From Streptomyces sp. NBC_00285 (lineage in GTDB: Bacteria > Actinomycetota > Actinomycetes > Streptomycetales > Streptomycetaceae), in the NCBI RefSeq assembly GCF_036174265.1, contig NZ_CP108055.1:1674001-1738000 (forward strand): 64,000 nt of DNA, read 5' to 3'. The position numbers and the translations under genes were made by a program. The notes under the pieces are model-generated. The model saw only the letters and a list, made by a program, of their open reading frames with translations. It had not been told where the DNA came from and searched no databases. Shown here one piece after another: positions 1 through 7,610 of this stretch (position 1 is the stretch's first letter; the number at the start of each line of letters is the position of its first letter).

Positions 1-792
1 GCCCAACCTCGCAGTGTCCAGGCCTACTTGCGGTCCCGCTGGGCGCTGCACCGCCGCTTCGACGCGCGCGGGTTGCCCCTGCTCGACCTGGCGAACATCC
101 GCCAGCCGCTCAACCTGGTCTACACCTCACGGGCGTTCCAGCCCGCCGTCGAGGGTTTCGACGAGTCCTACCGGTTCGTCGGACCGAGCATCGGCGCCCG
201 TCCGCCCGACCCTTCGTTCCCGGCCGACCGGCTGCGGGACCCGGTGCTGTTCGCCTCGCTGGGCACGGTCTTCAACGCCGACCCTCGGTTGCTGCGCAGC
301 CTGGCCACCGGGCTCGCCCCGCTGGGCGGCACCGTGGTCGTCTCCACCGGGCAGACCGATCCCGAGGCGCTGGGTCCGTTGCCGGCCAACGTGTTCGCCC
401 GCCGCTTCGTGCCCCAGCCCGAAGTTCTGGCCCGCGCGGCGCTGTTCGTCACCCACGGCGGGATGAACAGCGTCAACGAGGCCATGTACGCCGGGGTTCC
501 GCTGCTGGTGGTCCCCCAGGGTGCCGACCAGCCGATGGTGGCCCGGCGTGTCGTCGAGCTCGGTGCCGGCCTGTCGATGCGTACCCAGGACGTCGCGAGG
601 GGCTCGGTGCGTGTCCTCGCCCAGCGGCTGCTCGACGACACCCGGTTCCGGGCAGCCGCACGCACCCTGCAGACCGCCCAGCGCGAGGCGGGCGGATACG
701 AGCGCGCGGCCGACGAACTCGAGCGGTATCTGCACACGGCCGGCTCGAACGGTCAGCCGTCTGCGTCGGTCCGGCACAGCGAGGCCGAGTGA
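1..792 (+). CDS. Macrolide-type glycosyltransferase, 3' part
   Basis: The reading frame is open from base 1, so the N-terminal acceptor-binding half lies outside the window. The visible 263 residues are the C-terminal nucleotide-sugar-binding half of a GT1-fold enzyme. Seen in the sequence are a strand of the form LFASLGTVFN and the donor-site block VTHGGMNSVNEAMYAGVPLL, followed by PQGADQP, in which His, Gly-Gly, Glu and the D-Q pair contact the UDP-sugar in the MGT/UGT family. These enzymes transfer a sugar from UDP or dTDP-sugar to a small hydrophobic acceptor in the cytoplasm. The TGA stop overlaps the start of the next gene, so the two are probably translationally coupled. Substrate cannot be read from this fragment. 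Confidence is high for family, low for acceptor. Confidence 0.88.
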   Translation, partial: AQPRSVQAYLRSRWALHRRFDARGLPLLDLANIRQPLNLVYTSRAFQPAVEGFDESYRFVGPSIGARPPDPSFPADRLRDPVLFASLGTVFNADPRLLRSLATGLAPLGGTVVVSTGQTDPEALGPLPANVFARRFVPQPEVLARAALFVTHGGMNSVNEAMYAGVPLLVVPQGADQPMVARRVVELGAGLSMRTQDVARGSVRVLAQRLLDDTRFRAAARTLQTAQREAGGYERAADELERYLHTAGSNGQPSASVRHSEAE

Positions 793-1280
793 TGTCCCCC
801 ATCGTGGTTGTCCTGTTGCTGTTCGCCGGACTGTCGGAGGCCGCGGGGCGCATCCTCCCCCTCGTGGCGCGTCGTCCTGGTATGTCGAGGACCCTCGTGG
901 CCGGGTTCCTGCTGCCCGCGGGCCTGGTCGAGGGTGCGGTGTTCGCGCTGTGGCCGCTGACCGCGTGGACCATGACCGAGTCGGTGCTGTCCTCTCCCTC
1001 GCCGGGGACCGGCCTGGTGTGGACACCGGGCATGGTCGCGCCGCTGGTGCTCGCCGCCGTCCTCGCGTTCCCGTTGCTCGGACCTCTGCTCCACTTCCTG
1101 CTCTTCGTCGGGGTCGGGGCAGGTCTGGTCGGCCCGCTCGCCACGGCGAGCGGGCTGGGCTGGTGGAGCGCCGCCGGTTGCGTGGCCGTCGCCGGGGCCG
1201 GGCTCGGTCTCGCGGTGGAGACCGTCCGGCGGCTTGTCGTGCGGATCAGCGCGACCCGAGTACAGGAGGCCGCCGCGTGA
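792..1280 (+). CDS. Small integral membrane protein
   Basis: A 162-residue hydrophobic protein with about four predicted membrane segments (roughly residues 2-18, 33-55, 73-105 and 118-140) and an Arg-rich cytoplasmic tail. No recognised family motif. The start could be GTG 789 or ATG 792; ATG is preferred because a GAGG at 781-784 then sits at a normal 7-base spacing. Its start overlaps the glycosyltransferase stop and its own stop overlaps the next gene's GTG, so the three genes form one tight operon. A membrane partner between a glycosyltransferase and a hydrolase suggests a role in making or moving a glycosylated lipid or metabolite, but this is inference only. Confidence 0.7.
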   Translation: MSPIVVVLLLFAGLSEAAGRILPLVARRPGMSRTLVAGFLLPAGLVEGAVFALWPLTAWTMTESVLSSPSPGTGLVWTPGMVAPLVLAAVLAFPLLGPLLHFLLFVGVGAGLVGPLATASGLGWWSAAGCVAVAGAGLGLAVETVRRLVVRISATRVQEAAA

Positions 1281-2215
1281 ACGGGTTCCTGCTCTGGGCC
1301 TGCCTGGTAGGGCCTGCCCTGCTGGCCGAAGCACTGTTGGCCCGCTACGAGGTTCTGGCGTACGGCGCCGGCTGGCGGGTGCCGGCCACCGTGCTCCCTG
1401 AAGGTGTTCCCTACGCCCGCGGTGCGTCCGCCGACAGTCCCCCGGGGGCCTTCCTGGTCTACCTCGACGGCATCGGAAAACGCCGCGTACGTGACAGCCG
1501 GGACGGCGGCCAGCTGGTCGAGGCTCTGATCGCCGGAGCGCCGGAACTGCGGGTACTGGGACAGGTACAGCCCTATTCACCACTGGCCGACCCGCTCGCC
1601 GACCGGCCGGTGTGGGCGTGGTTGCGCCGCCACATCGGGGTGGTGCTGTTCCTGCACAACGTCGTGCAGACCTTTGTGGCAGCCGACCATCGCTACCGGC
1701 CCCTGTACAACCGGGCCGTCGGCTCTCAGATCGCCACCCAGCTTCGGCTCGCCGGCTACCTGCCCGACAGCGGTACGCCGGTGGTCCTGCTCAGTTACAG
1801 CGGCGGCGCCCAGGTCGCCACGGGCGCGGTCGACGAGCTGCACACCCAGCTGCGCTGCCCGCTCCTGCTGATCACACTCGGTGGGTTCCACAACGGAGCC
1901 AATGACCTCACCCATGCCGAACATCTGCATCAACTCACCAGCGCGAACGACCGGATCGAGCAGATCGGCGCCTGGATCTTCCCGCAGCGCTGGCGGCTCC
2001 TGCGTGGTAGCAAATGGAACCAGGCCGTTCGCGCGGGGAAGATCACCGTGCATCGGCTCGAACCGGCCACCCACTTCGGCCCGCAGAGCTACATCAGTCC
2101 CACGGCTCAACTGCCCGACGGCCGCAGCCACCTGGCCCGCACCGCCGACACGGTGATCGCGGTCATCCGCGTCCACCACGGCTCCGCCCTCGCACAAGGC
2201 GACCCGAGAACCTGA
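1277..2215 (+). CDS. Alpha/beta-hydrolase-like protein with N-terminal membrane anchor
   Basis: 312 residues starting at GTG 1277, which has AGGAGG at 1264-1269 and overlaps the previous stop by four bases. Residues about 2-22 form a hydrophobic segment. Later there is a nucleophile-elbow-like LLSYSGGAQVATGA at about residue 173-186 (G/S-x-S-x-G type, Ser candidate) and a late His in THFGPQ that could complete a triad. This is the pattern of serine hydrolases or lipases. Substrate unknown. Operon context (glycosyltransferase and membrane protein upstream) hints at esterified glycolipid or secreted metabolite handling. It could also be a non-catalytic alpha/beta fold protein. Confidence 0.65.
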   Translation: MNGFLLWACLVGPALLAEALLARYEVLAYGAGWRVPATVLPEGVPYARGASADSPPGAFLVYLDGIGKRRVRDSRDGGQLVEALIAGAPELRVLGQVQPYSPLADPLADRPVWAWLRRHIGVVLFLHNVVQTFVAADHRYRPLYNRAVGSQIATQLRLAGYLPDSGTPVVLLSYSGGAQVATGAVDELHTQLRCPLLLITLGGFHNGANDLTHAEHLHQLTSANDRIEQIGAWIFPQRWRLLRGSKWNQAVRAGKITVHRLEPATHFGPQSYISPTAQLPDGRSHLARTADTVIAVIRVHHGSALAQGDPRT

Positions 2216-2531
2216 CGCTCTCGCCCGGAGCGCCCGGCGCAGGATCCGGCACGGTCGGTCGCGACACTGCGGGGCCGGGGGCCGCCGGCGCAGGAGTTTG
2301 GCGGATGAACGGACCGCCGGAGTTCTTCGCCTCGGTGGAGCGGACGACCCAGAAGCATGGTGGCCTTGGCCGTCAGTTCGACGGACGTCGGTGCAGGGTG
2401 GGGTCGGTGAGCGAGGGCGGCGTGCAACCCGCCTCGCGCGCCGAGAGGTTGGTGCCGCGGAGTCAAAGGGAATCGCGGCTCGCCGGGTCGACTTCGGCCA
2501 CGCTGTTCGGAGCGCCGATCCGGACCGGCGG
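2216..2531. other. Intergenic region between convergent genes
   Basis: 316 bases between the end of the hydrolase-like gene and the end of the flavin reductase gene on the other strand. Weak GC-rich short inverted repeats (for example CGCTC and GAGCG near 2217-2235) could act as terminator. No convincing coding frame or RNA gene is seen. Confidence 0.5.
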
Positions 2532-3047
2532 TCAGAGGGAGTGATAGGCGCCGTCCAGGAAGACGAGCGGGCTGCGCCTCTCGTCGAGCCAGGAGTCCAC
2601 CACGCGGGCGATGACGATCCTGTGATCGCCCGCGGGAACCAGCTGCTCGATGTCCAGGCGCAGCCATCCGGCCACGTCGTCCAGGACCGGCTCGCCCTCC
2701 GGGAGTCGCCGCCACCTGGTCGGCGCTGCGAACCGGTCGATGCCGCTGGTGGCGAACGTCGTGGCCAGTTCCTGCTGGTCGGCACCGAGGAAGTTGACCA
2801 CGGCGGTGGCGGCCCGCTCGACATGGGGCCAGGAGGAGGTCGTGGTCCCGATGGCGAAGGAGACCAGCGGCGGATCGAGTGACAGGGAGGCGAGCGAGGT
2901 GGCGGTGAATCCCACCGGCCCCAGGCCGGCGTCGGCGGTGACCACGACGACGCCCGCGGGATACCTGCGAAACGCCTGTTTGAAATGCTGCGGCGCGATG
3001 CCCTCGGTGGAGGATGCCGCGGAATACGAAGACGCGGTGACAGTCAA
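2532..3047 (-). CDS. Flavin reductase family protein (FMN-binding split barrel)
   Basis: 171 residues of the flavin reductase/DIM6-NTAB family, the small NAD(P)H:flavin oxidoreductases that supply reduced FMN to two-component monooxygenases. Seen are FRRYPAGVVVVTA near the N-terminus, GFTATSLASLSLDPPLVSFAI (cut into GFTATS and SLDPPLVSF), SWPHVERA, FVN-like VVNFLGADQQELA and the C-terminal GDHRIVIARV with DGAYHSL. The chosen start is TTG 3047, because GGGAG lies 5-6 bases upstream and the protein then starts close to the conserved fold; an upstream ATG at 3128 would add a Cys/Ser-rich tail with no family counterpart. It lies divergent to a cluster with three FMN-dependent monooxygenases that contains no reductase, so it is a good candidate to be their FMNH2 supplier. 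Confidence 0.87.
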   Translation of the reverse strand: MTVTASSYSAASSTEGIAPQHFKQAFRRYPAGVVVVTADAGLGPVGFTATSLASLSLDPPLVSFAIGTTTSSWPHVERAATAVVNFLGADQQELATTFATSGIDRFAAPTRWRRLPEGEPVLDDVAGWLRLDIEQLVPAGDHRIVIARVVDSWLDERRSPLVFLDGAYHSL

Positions 3048-3581
3048 CGTCGCTCCCGGATGGAATGGCGAAGGAGTGCGATCGGCACACCACGAGGTGG
3101 AGTCGGCACACGAACGAGATACGCACAACGGCGGTCCGAAGAGACAAGTCGAGCATGCATAAAGAGGTGTTCACCCAGGTGGGGCGCGCTCCGGTACAAC
3201 AGCCTCTGGTTTATCGGGGACCCGGACAGGGGCAACAACACAAGCGCCGGGCAAGGACGCGGACCGGCGCAGTCGCCCGGCAACGGCATGCCGCTGAGGG
3301 CAGGCGCTGGGGAATCCGCTGTCGACCGGTCATGAATCCATCATCAGTGCCGGTCGGGAGCTGGTCAACAAAGCAACTTTCTGAATTAAGTCGGGACACC
3401 GAATCGTGCCGCCGGATCGAACCCGTCGGCATCGAGGGCGAGGCGTGGACCGGGCTGCCCGGTGTGGCCGTCAGCCATGGGGTCCGGTGGTCACAGACGC
3501 TCAGCGCGGCGAACAACGCTGCCGGGGGCGCTGCTGTCGACGGCCATGGGTCTGTTTCCGACAGGGCCTGCGAATCCGGCA
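3048..3581. other. Long divergent intergenic region
   Basis: About 530 bases between the flavin reductase start (-) and the riboswitch promoter (+). No supported gene on either strand. It must hold the reductase promoter, but no clear -35/-10 pair was recognised. A 38-codon minus-strand frame (3160 to 3044) stops on the reductase TTG start but has no ribosome site. Confidence 0.5.
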
Positions 3582-3611
3582 TTGACGTACGACAAGACCG
3601 CTCCGTAGCAT
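3582..3611 (+). promoter_or_regulatory. Promoter of the SAM-riboswitch transcript
   Basis: TTGACG at 3582-3587, 18-base spacer, TAGCAT at 3606-3611: a normal primary-sigma promoter. The predicted start near 3617-3619 coincides with the 5' edge of the SAM-IV aptamer, which supports it. Confidence 0.7.
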
Positions 3612-3615
3612 CACG

Positions 3616-3700
3616 ACCGGCATTGAGTGTCAGCGTCAAGCCCTGGCTCGCTGACCGGCAACCCTCCCGCGCGGTGGGGTGCTCCAGGTGAAAGCCCGGC
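3616..3700 (+). ncRNA. SAM-IV riboswitch
   Basis: S-adenosylmethionine-binding aptamer of the actinobacterial SAM-IV class. The diagnostic blocks appear in order: GAGTGTCAGCGTCAAGCC at 3625-3642, TGGCTCGCTGACCGGCAACC at 3644-3663, then GCGGTGGGGTGCTCCAGGTG at 3671-3690. The stem TCAGC/GCTGA with the inner AGCC/GGCT helix and the CCGG ends that close P1 are visible. SAM-I is less likely because of the short P3-P4 region and the GGTGGGGTGC block typical of SAM-IV. In known cases SAM binding turns off downstream sulfur or methionine genes. Here it precedes a GC hairpin, a Cys leader peptide and an ABC importer/monooxygenase operon. Confidence 0.9.
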
Positions 3701-3729
3701 GGGATCACCGACGATTCCCGCAAGCGCGT

Positions 3730-3747
3730 GGCCCCTTGACCGGGGCC
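3730..3747 (+). promoter_or_regulatory. GC hairpin between riboswitch and leader peptide
   Basis: Perfect inverted repeat GGCCCC-N6-GGGGCC located 30 bases after the aptamer and 6 bases before the GGGGAGG ribosome site of the leader peptide. It could be the expression platform (terminator-like or a helix that competes with the ribosome site). No U-rich tail follows, so control of translation or Rho-type termination is more likely than a classic intrinsic terminator. Confidence 0.5.
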
Positions 3748-3766
3748 GGAGACGGGGAGGACCGGC

Positions 3767-3883
3767 ATGAGGCAGTGTGATGTCCCGTCCTTCTCCCTCG
3801 CTGACGCCATGGCGTTCTCCCGGCTCTCGCGCCGACGCCACATCGATCTGAAGCGCTCGACCAGCTGCCTCTGTCAGGCCTGA
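3767..3883 (+). CDS. Cys-containing leader peptide of a sulfur operon
   Basis: A 38-residue peptide starting at ATG 3767 with a strong GGGGAGG at 3754-3760. Its C-terminus is RRRHIDLKRSTSCLCQA, which matches the short leader peptides seen before sulfur-assimilation genes in streptomycetes and mycobacteria (R-H-I-D-L-x-R-x-S-S-x-L-C). Two Cys codons sit four and two codons before the last sense codons. Leader peptides of this kind are thought to stall ribosomes when charged Cys-tRNA is scarce and so tune the downstream operon. It ends 215 bases before the binding-protein start, with a hairpin (3898-3920) immediately after its stop. Confidence 0.82.
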   Translation: MRQCDVPSFSLADAMAFSRLSRRRHIDLKRSTSCLCQA

Positions 3884-3897
3884 CGAGCTCGGATCTC

Positions 3898-3920
3898 GCC
3901 GGCTGACGTCCGTCACCGGC
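3898..3920 (+). promoter_or_regulatory. Hairpin just after the leader-peptide stop
   Basis: GCCGG plus TGACG pair with CGTCA plus CCGGC, with one bulged C and a tight loop, starting 15 bases after the leader stop codon. The position fits an attenuator helix whose folding would depend on ribosome position on the Cys codons. No clear U-run follows. Confidence 0.45.
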
Positions 3921-4098
3921 CACGGTCCTTCGCGCCCCCTTCTCTGCCACCGCTCCCGGTGTCGTCTCCCTGACCCCCCTTGTCTGCACAGCGCTCCCCC
4001 GCTGCCGGCGTCGAACCGGCCGGGGCCGCACGCCCCTGCACGACCGTGTCTCACACGACCACTCCGTGCGGGGTGACACGAGTAGGAGAAACCCCTCC

Positions 4099-5718
4099 GT
4101 GACAGCACTCCCGGATTCCAGACTCTCCCGATGGGCCCCCCTGGCCGCCCTGCTGACCACCAGTGTTCTCCTGACCGCCTGCGGGTCGGGCGGCGAGGAC
4201 TCCGGTGGCACAAGCGGCCCCGCGAAGTCCGGCGGCACCCTGACGTTCGCGGTGGGATCCGACGCCGGCTGCGTGGATCCGCAGCAGGTCGGCAGCAACG
4301 AAAGCATCTACTCGGTACGCCAGATCGTGGATTCCCTGACGGACCAGGATCCCGGGACCGGCAAGATCGTGCCGTGGCTGGCCAAGAGCTGGGACATCGA
4401 CTCCAGGGCGACGACGTTCACGTTCCATCTGCGGTCGGGTGTCACCTTCAGCGACGGCTCCGAGCTGACCGCGCAGGTGGTCAAGGACAACTTCGACGCG
4501 GTGCCGAGGCTCGGGGCCCTCGGGACCCTCGCCCAGGGGTACCTGAGCGGCGTCGAGAGCACCACCGTGGTGGATCCGCTCACCGTCAAGGTGACTTTCA
4601 AGCAACCCAACGCGCAGTTCCTCCAGGCGACTTCGACCCACTCGCTGGGTATCGAGTCGGCGGCGAGCGTGCAGAGGTCCCCGCAGCAGAAGTGCAGTGA
4701 CGGAGTGGTCGGTTCCGGGCCGTTCGTCCTGAAGCAGTACGTGCAGAACCAGTCGATCACCCTGGCCAGGCGAACCGGCTACGACTGGGGCTCCTCGCGG
4801 TGGTCGAAGAAGGGCGAGGCCTACCTGGACAAGCTGGTGTTCAAGGTCGTGCCCGAGGCGGGGGTGCGGGCCGGCAGCCTCCAATCCGGGCAGGTGGACG
4901 CGATCAGCAGCGTCGGCAGGGCCAACGAGGCGGCGCTGCAGGGCGGCCAGGTCACCCTTCTGCGGCGGGCCAACCCCGGGGTGGTGTTCGGCCTGGGGGT
5001 GAACAACTCGCGGCCCCTGCTGAAGGACGTCAAGGTGCGCCGGGCGATCCTGGCCGCCGTCGACCGCAAGCAGATCGCGGACACCGTGTTCCCGACCGGC
5101 ACGCGGCCCGCGACCAGCGTCCTGGCGCACACCACGCCCGACTACACCGACCTCTCCTCGGACCTCGCCTTCAACGCTGCGAAGGCGAAGTCCCTGCTGG
5201 ACGCGGCCGGTTGGAAGGCGAGCAGTGACGGCGTCCGCACCAAGGGCGGCAAGAAGCTGAGCCTGACCATCAGCTGGTTCCCCAACGCGGCCACCAACCA
5301 GCCCGCACTGGAGCTGGTCCAGCAGCAACTGAAGGCCGTCGGGATCGACGTGGTGCTCAAGCAGGGCCAGGTCTCCCAGTTCGCCACCACCCTCCAAGGG
5401 GGCGACTTCGACCTGGTGTGGAGCAACGTGACGCGCTCCGACCCGGACATCCTGCGCAGCTCCTTCTCGACGCAGCTGGCCAACTTCTACCGCCTGCCCG
5501 CGAGTTCACTGGACACAGACCTGTCCGGACAGGCCGCGACCACGAACGCCGACAAGCGCAGCGAACTGGTCGGCGAGGCCCAGAAGTTGATCGTGCAGAA
5601 CGCGTACAACGTTCCGGTGGTGGAGCTCCAGACCCAGCTGGCAGTGACGAAGAAGGTGCACGACCTCGACTTCGACTCGGGCAGCCGGATCCAACTGCAC
5701 GACACCTGGATCGGCTAG
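4099..5718 (+). CDS. Peptide/nickel-type ABC substrate-binding lipoprotein
   Basis: 539-residue extracellular binding protein of the SBP_bac_5 (DppA/OppA) family, full length for the group. Start is GTG 4099 with AGGAG at 4084-4088; an earlier in-frame GTG at 4066 has no ribosome site. A lipoprotein signal peptide ends in the lipobox LLTAC at about residue 27-31, followed by a Gly/Ser linker. Inside are the family features: early block TFAVGSDAGCVDPQ, WLAKSWDI, TFHLRSGVTFSDG and the C-terminal region with repeated VQQQLKAVGIDV. It should capture a ligand outside the cell for the two permeases that follow 4 bases downstream. These proteins bind peptides, metals, glutathione or other small molecules; the upstream SAM riboswitch and Cys leader argue for a sulfur-containing ligand. 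Confidence 0.9.
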   Translation: MTALPDSRLSRWAPLAALLTTSVLLTACGSGGEDSGGTSGPAKSGGTLTFAVGSDAGCVDPQQVGSNESIYSVRQIVDSLTDQDPGTGKIVPWLAKSWDIDSRATTFTFHLRSGVTFSDGSELTAQVVKDNFDAVPRLGALGTLAQGYLSGVESTTVVDPLTVKVTFKQPNAQFLQATSTHSLGIESAASVQRSPQQKCSDGVVGSGPFVLKQYVQNQSITLARRTGYDWGSSRWSKKGEAYLDKLVFKVVPEAGVRAGSLQSGQVDAISSVGRANEAALQGGQVTLLRRANPGVVFGLGVNNSRPLLKDVKVRRAILAAVDRKQIADTVFPTGTRPATSVLAHTTPDYTDLSSDLAFNAAKAKSLLDAAGWKASSDGVRTKGGKKLSLTISWFPNAATNQPALELVQQQLKAVGIDVVLKQGQVSQFATTLQGGDFDLVWSNVTRSDPDILRSSFSTQLANFYRLPASSLDTDLSGQAATTNADKRSELVGEAQKLIVQNAYNVPVVELQTQLAVTKKVHDLDFDSGSRIQLHDTWIG

Positions 5719-5721
5719 CGC

Positions 5722-6681
5722 ATGCGCCGCTATGTGATCAAACGGCTGGCGCAGGCGGTCGGCGTGCTGTGGGCGGCGTACACGGTGTCGTTCCTGGTGC
5801 TGGAATTTCTGCCCGGCGACCCGGTCTCCGCGATGGCCGGGGCCGGGATGGACTCGGGAGAGGTCGATCCCGCCCGGCTCGCCGCACTGCGGCACGAGTA
5901 CGGCTTCGACAAGCCGGTGCTGGTGCAGTACGTCGAGTATCTCGGCCGGGCGGTGCGCGGCGACTTCGGCGACGCGATCTCCACGGGCCGCCCGGTGACC
6001 TCCACGCTGGCCGACGCACTGCCGCAGACACTCCAGTTGACCGGTGCCGCACTGTTGCTCGCGGTGGTGCTGGGCGGCGGTCTCGCGGTGGTGGCGACGT
6101 ACACCTCGCAGCGGTGGCTGCGGCAGTTGCTGCTGTCGCTGCCCCCGCTCGGGGTGTCGGTCCCGACGTTCTGGGTGGGGCTGTTGCTCGTCGAGACGTT
6201 CTCCTTCCGGCTGCACTGGTTCCCGGCGTTCGGCAACGACGGACTGCGGGGTCTGGTGCTGCCGGCTGTGACGCTGGCCGTCCCCACCGGAGCGCAGGTC
6301 GCCCAGGTCCTTGCCAAGAGCCTGCTCACCGCGCTGGACCAGGCCTATGTGGAGACCGCGCGGGCCAAGGGCGCCGGCCGGTGGCGGGTGCATCTGCGGC
6401 ACGCGCTGCGCAACGCCTCACTGCCCGCGCTGACGGTCGTGGGCCTGCTGGTCGGACAGCTGATCGCAGGTTCGGTGGTCGTGGAGACGGTCTTCTCCCG
6501 CGACGGACTGGGCCGGGTGACGGCTGCGGCGGTCACCGCCCAGGACATTCCGCTGGTCCAGGGCGTGGTGGTGTTCGGGGCGCTGATCTTCGTGGCGACG
6601 AATCTGGTCGTCGACCTCGTCTATCCGCTGCTGGACCCGCGGATCGTGGTGGCCTCGGGCAGAAAGGCGAGCCTCGCATGA
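5722..6681 (+). CDS. ABC transporter permease, DppB type
   Basis: 319 residues, inner-membrane subunit of a peptide-type importer. The N-terminus MRRYVIKRLAQAVGVLW and the block VLEFLPGDPVSAMAG are hallmarks of the DppB/OppB branch, which has a first transmembrane segment, a periplasm-side loop and then a five-helix core. The coupling-helix region EAA-like motif appears as VETARAKGAGRWRVHLRHAL at about residue 211-230. Start ATG 5722 lies three bases after the binding-protein stop; stop overlaps the next permease by four bases, so subunits are co-translated. Confidence 0.92.
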   Translation: MRRYVIKRLAQAVGVLWAAYTVSFLVLEFLPGDPVSAMAGAGMDSGEVDPARLAALRHEYGFDKPVLVQYVEYLGRAVRGDFGDAISTGRPVTSTLADALPQTLQLTGAALLLAVVLGGGLAVVATYTSQRWLRQLLLSLPPLGVSVPTFWVGLLLVETFSFRLHWFPAFGNDGLRGLVLPAVTLAVPTGAQVAQVLAKSLLTALDQAYVETARAKGAGRWRVHLRHALRNASLPALTVVGLLVGQLIAGSVVVETVFSRDGLGRVTAAAVTAQDIPLVQGVVVFGALIFVATNLVVDLVYPLLDPRIVVASGRKASLA

Positions 6682-7610
6682 GCCGGAGCCTTGTGGACGA
6701 CCGCGCCGGGGCCGACCTCGGTCCCGGCCCCCTCCGGCCGGTCGAGGCGGGATCGTCCCCTCCGCAACCGGGCCGACGTGCCGACCTGCGGCGGTTGCTG
6801 CGGTTTCTGCTGCGCCGCCCCGGTCTGCTGCTGTCGGCGGCCGTCGTCGTGCTGGTGGTGTCGGCGTCGTTCCAGCCGGGCCTGTTCACCTCACAGGACC
6901 CGCTGAAAGGGGTGCCGTCCCAGAACTTCCGCAGCCCGAGCGGCAGTCACTGGTTCGGCACGGACGAACTGGGCCGCGATGTGTTCTCCCGCGTGGTCCA
7001 CGGCGCCCAACTGTCCCTGAAGGCCACGCTGATCGCGGTCCTGGTGGCGTTCGTGGTCGGCGGACTGCTGGGCGTGGTCGCCGGCTTCGTGGGCCGCTGG
7101 GTGGACGACGTGCTGATGCGCTTCGTCGACGTCCTCCTGTCCATCCCGGCGCTGTTCCTGTCGCTGGCCCTCGTGACCGCGCTCGGGTACGGCACGGTGA
7201 AGGTGGCGGTCGCGGTCGGTATCGCCAGCGTCGCCTCCTTCGCCCGGGTGGCGCGCGCCGAGGTCCTGCGGGTACGGCAGGCGGTGTTCGTCGAGGCGTC
7301 CCGTGCGAGCGGGGCCCGCTGGTACTCGGTGCTGGGGCGGCACGTCCTGCCCAACGCCGCCGGACCTGTGATCGTGCTGGCCACGCTGGACTTCGGCTCC
7401 TCGATCCTCGCCGTGTCGGCGCTGAGCTTCCTCGGCTACGGCGCGCCGCCACCGGCCCCGGAATGGGGGACGTTGATCTCCGACGGCCGCAACTACCTTG
7501 CCAACGCCTGGTGGTTGACCGCGCTGCCCGGTCTGGCCATCGCCGCGACCGTGCTGGCTACCAACCGGATCGCCAGGGCGCTGGACGGCGAATGGGCCCG
7601 ACAGCGATGA
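6678..7610 (+). CDS. ABC transporter permease, DppC type
   Basis: 310 residues, second membrane subunit. After a proline- and glycine-rich cytoplasmic N-tail of about 45 residues it has a hydrophobic segment, then the DppC landmark HWFGTDELGRDVFSRVVHGA at about residue 93-112 and the core helices. The coupling motif EASRASGARWYSVLGRHVLP occurs at about residue 207-226. Start ATG 6678 overlaps the DppB stop; its stop overlaps the ATPase start. Together with DppB it forms the translocation pore for the ligand captured by the lipoprotein. Confidence 0.92.
   Translation: MSRSLVDDRAGADLGPGPLRPVEAGSSPPQPGRRADLRRLLRFLLRRPGLLLSAAVVVLVVSASFQPGLFTSQDPLKGVPSQNFRSPSGSHWFGTDELGRDVFSRVVHGAQLSLKATLIAVLVAFVVGGLLGVVAGFVGRWVDDVLMRFVDVLLSIPALFLSLALVTALGYGTVKVAVAVGIASVASFARVARAEVLRVRQAVFVEASRASGARWYSVLGRHVLPNAAGPVIVLATLDFGSSILAVSALSFLGYGAPPPAPEWGTLISDGRNYLANAWWLTALPGLAIAATVLATNRIARALDGEWARQR

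Noticed and set aside
3044..3160. 38-codon minus-strand frame ending on the flavin reductase TTG start
   Set aside because: It has no ribosome site, and its C-terminus lacks the R-H-I-D-L and Cys pattern of true leader peptides. The overlap with TTG is by chance in GC-rich DNA.
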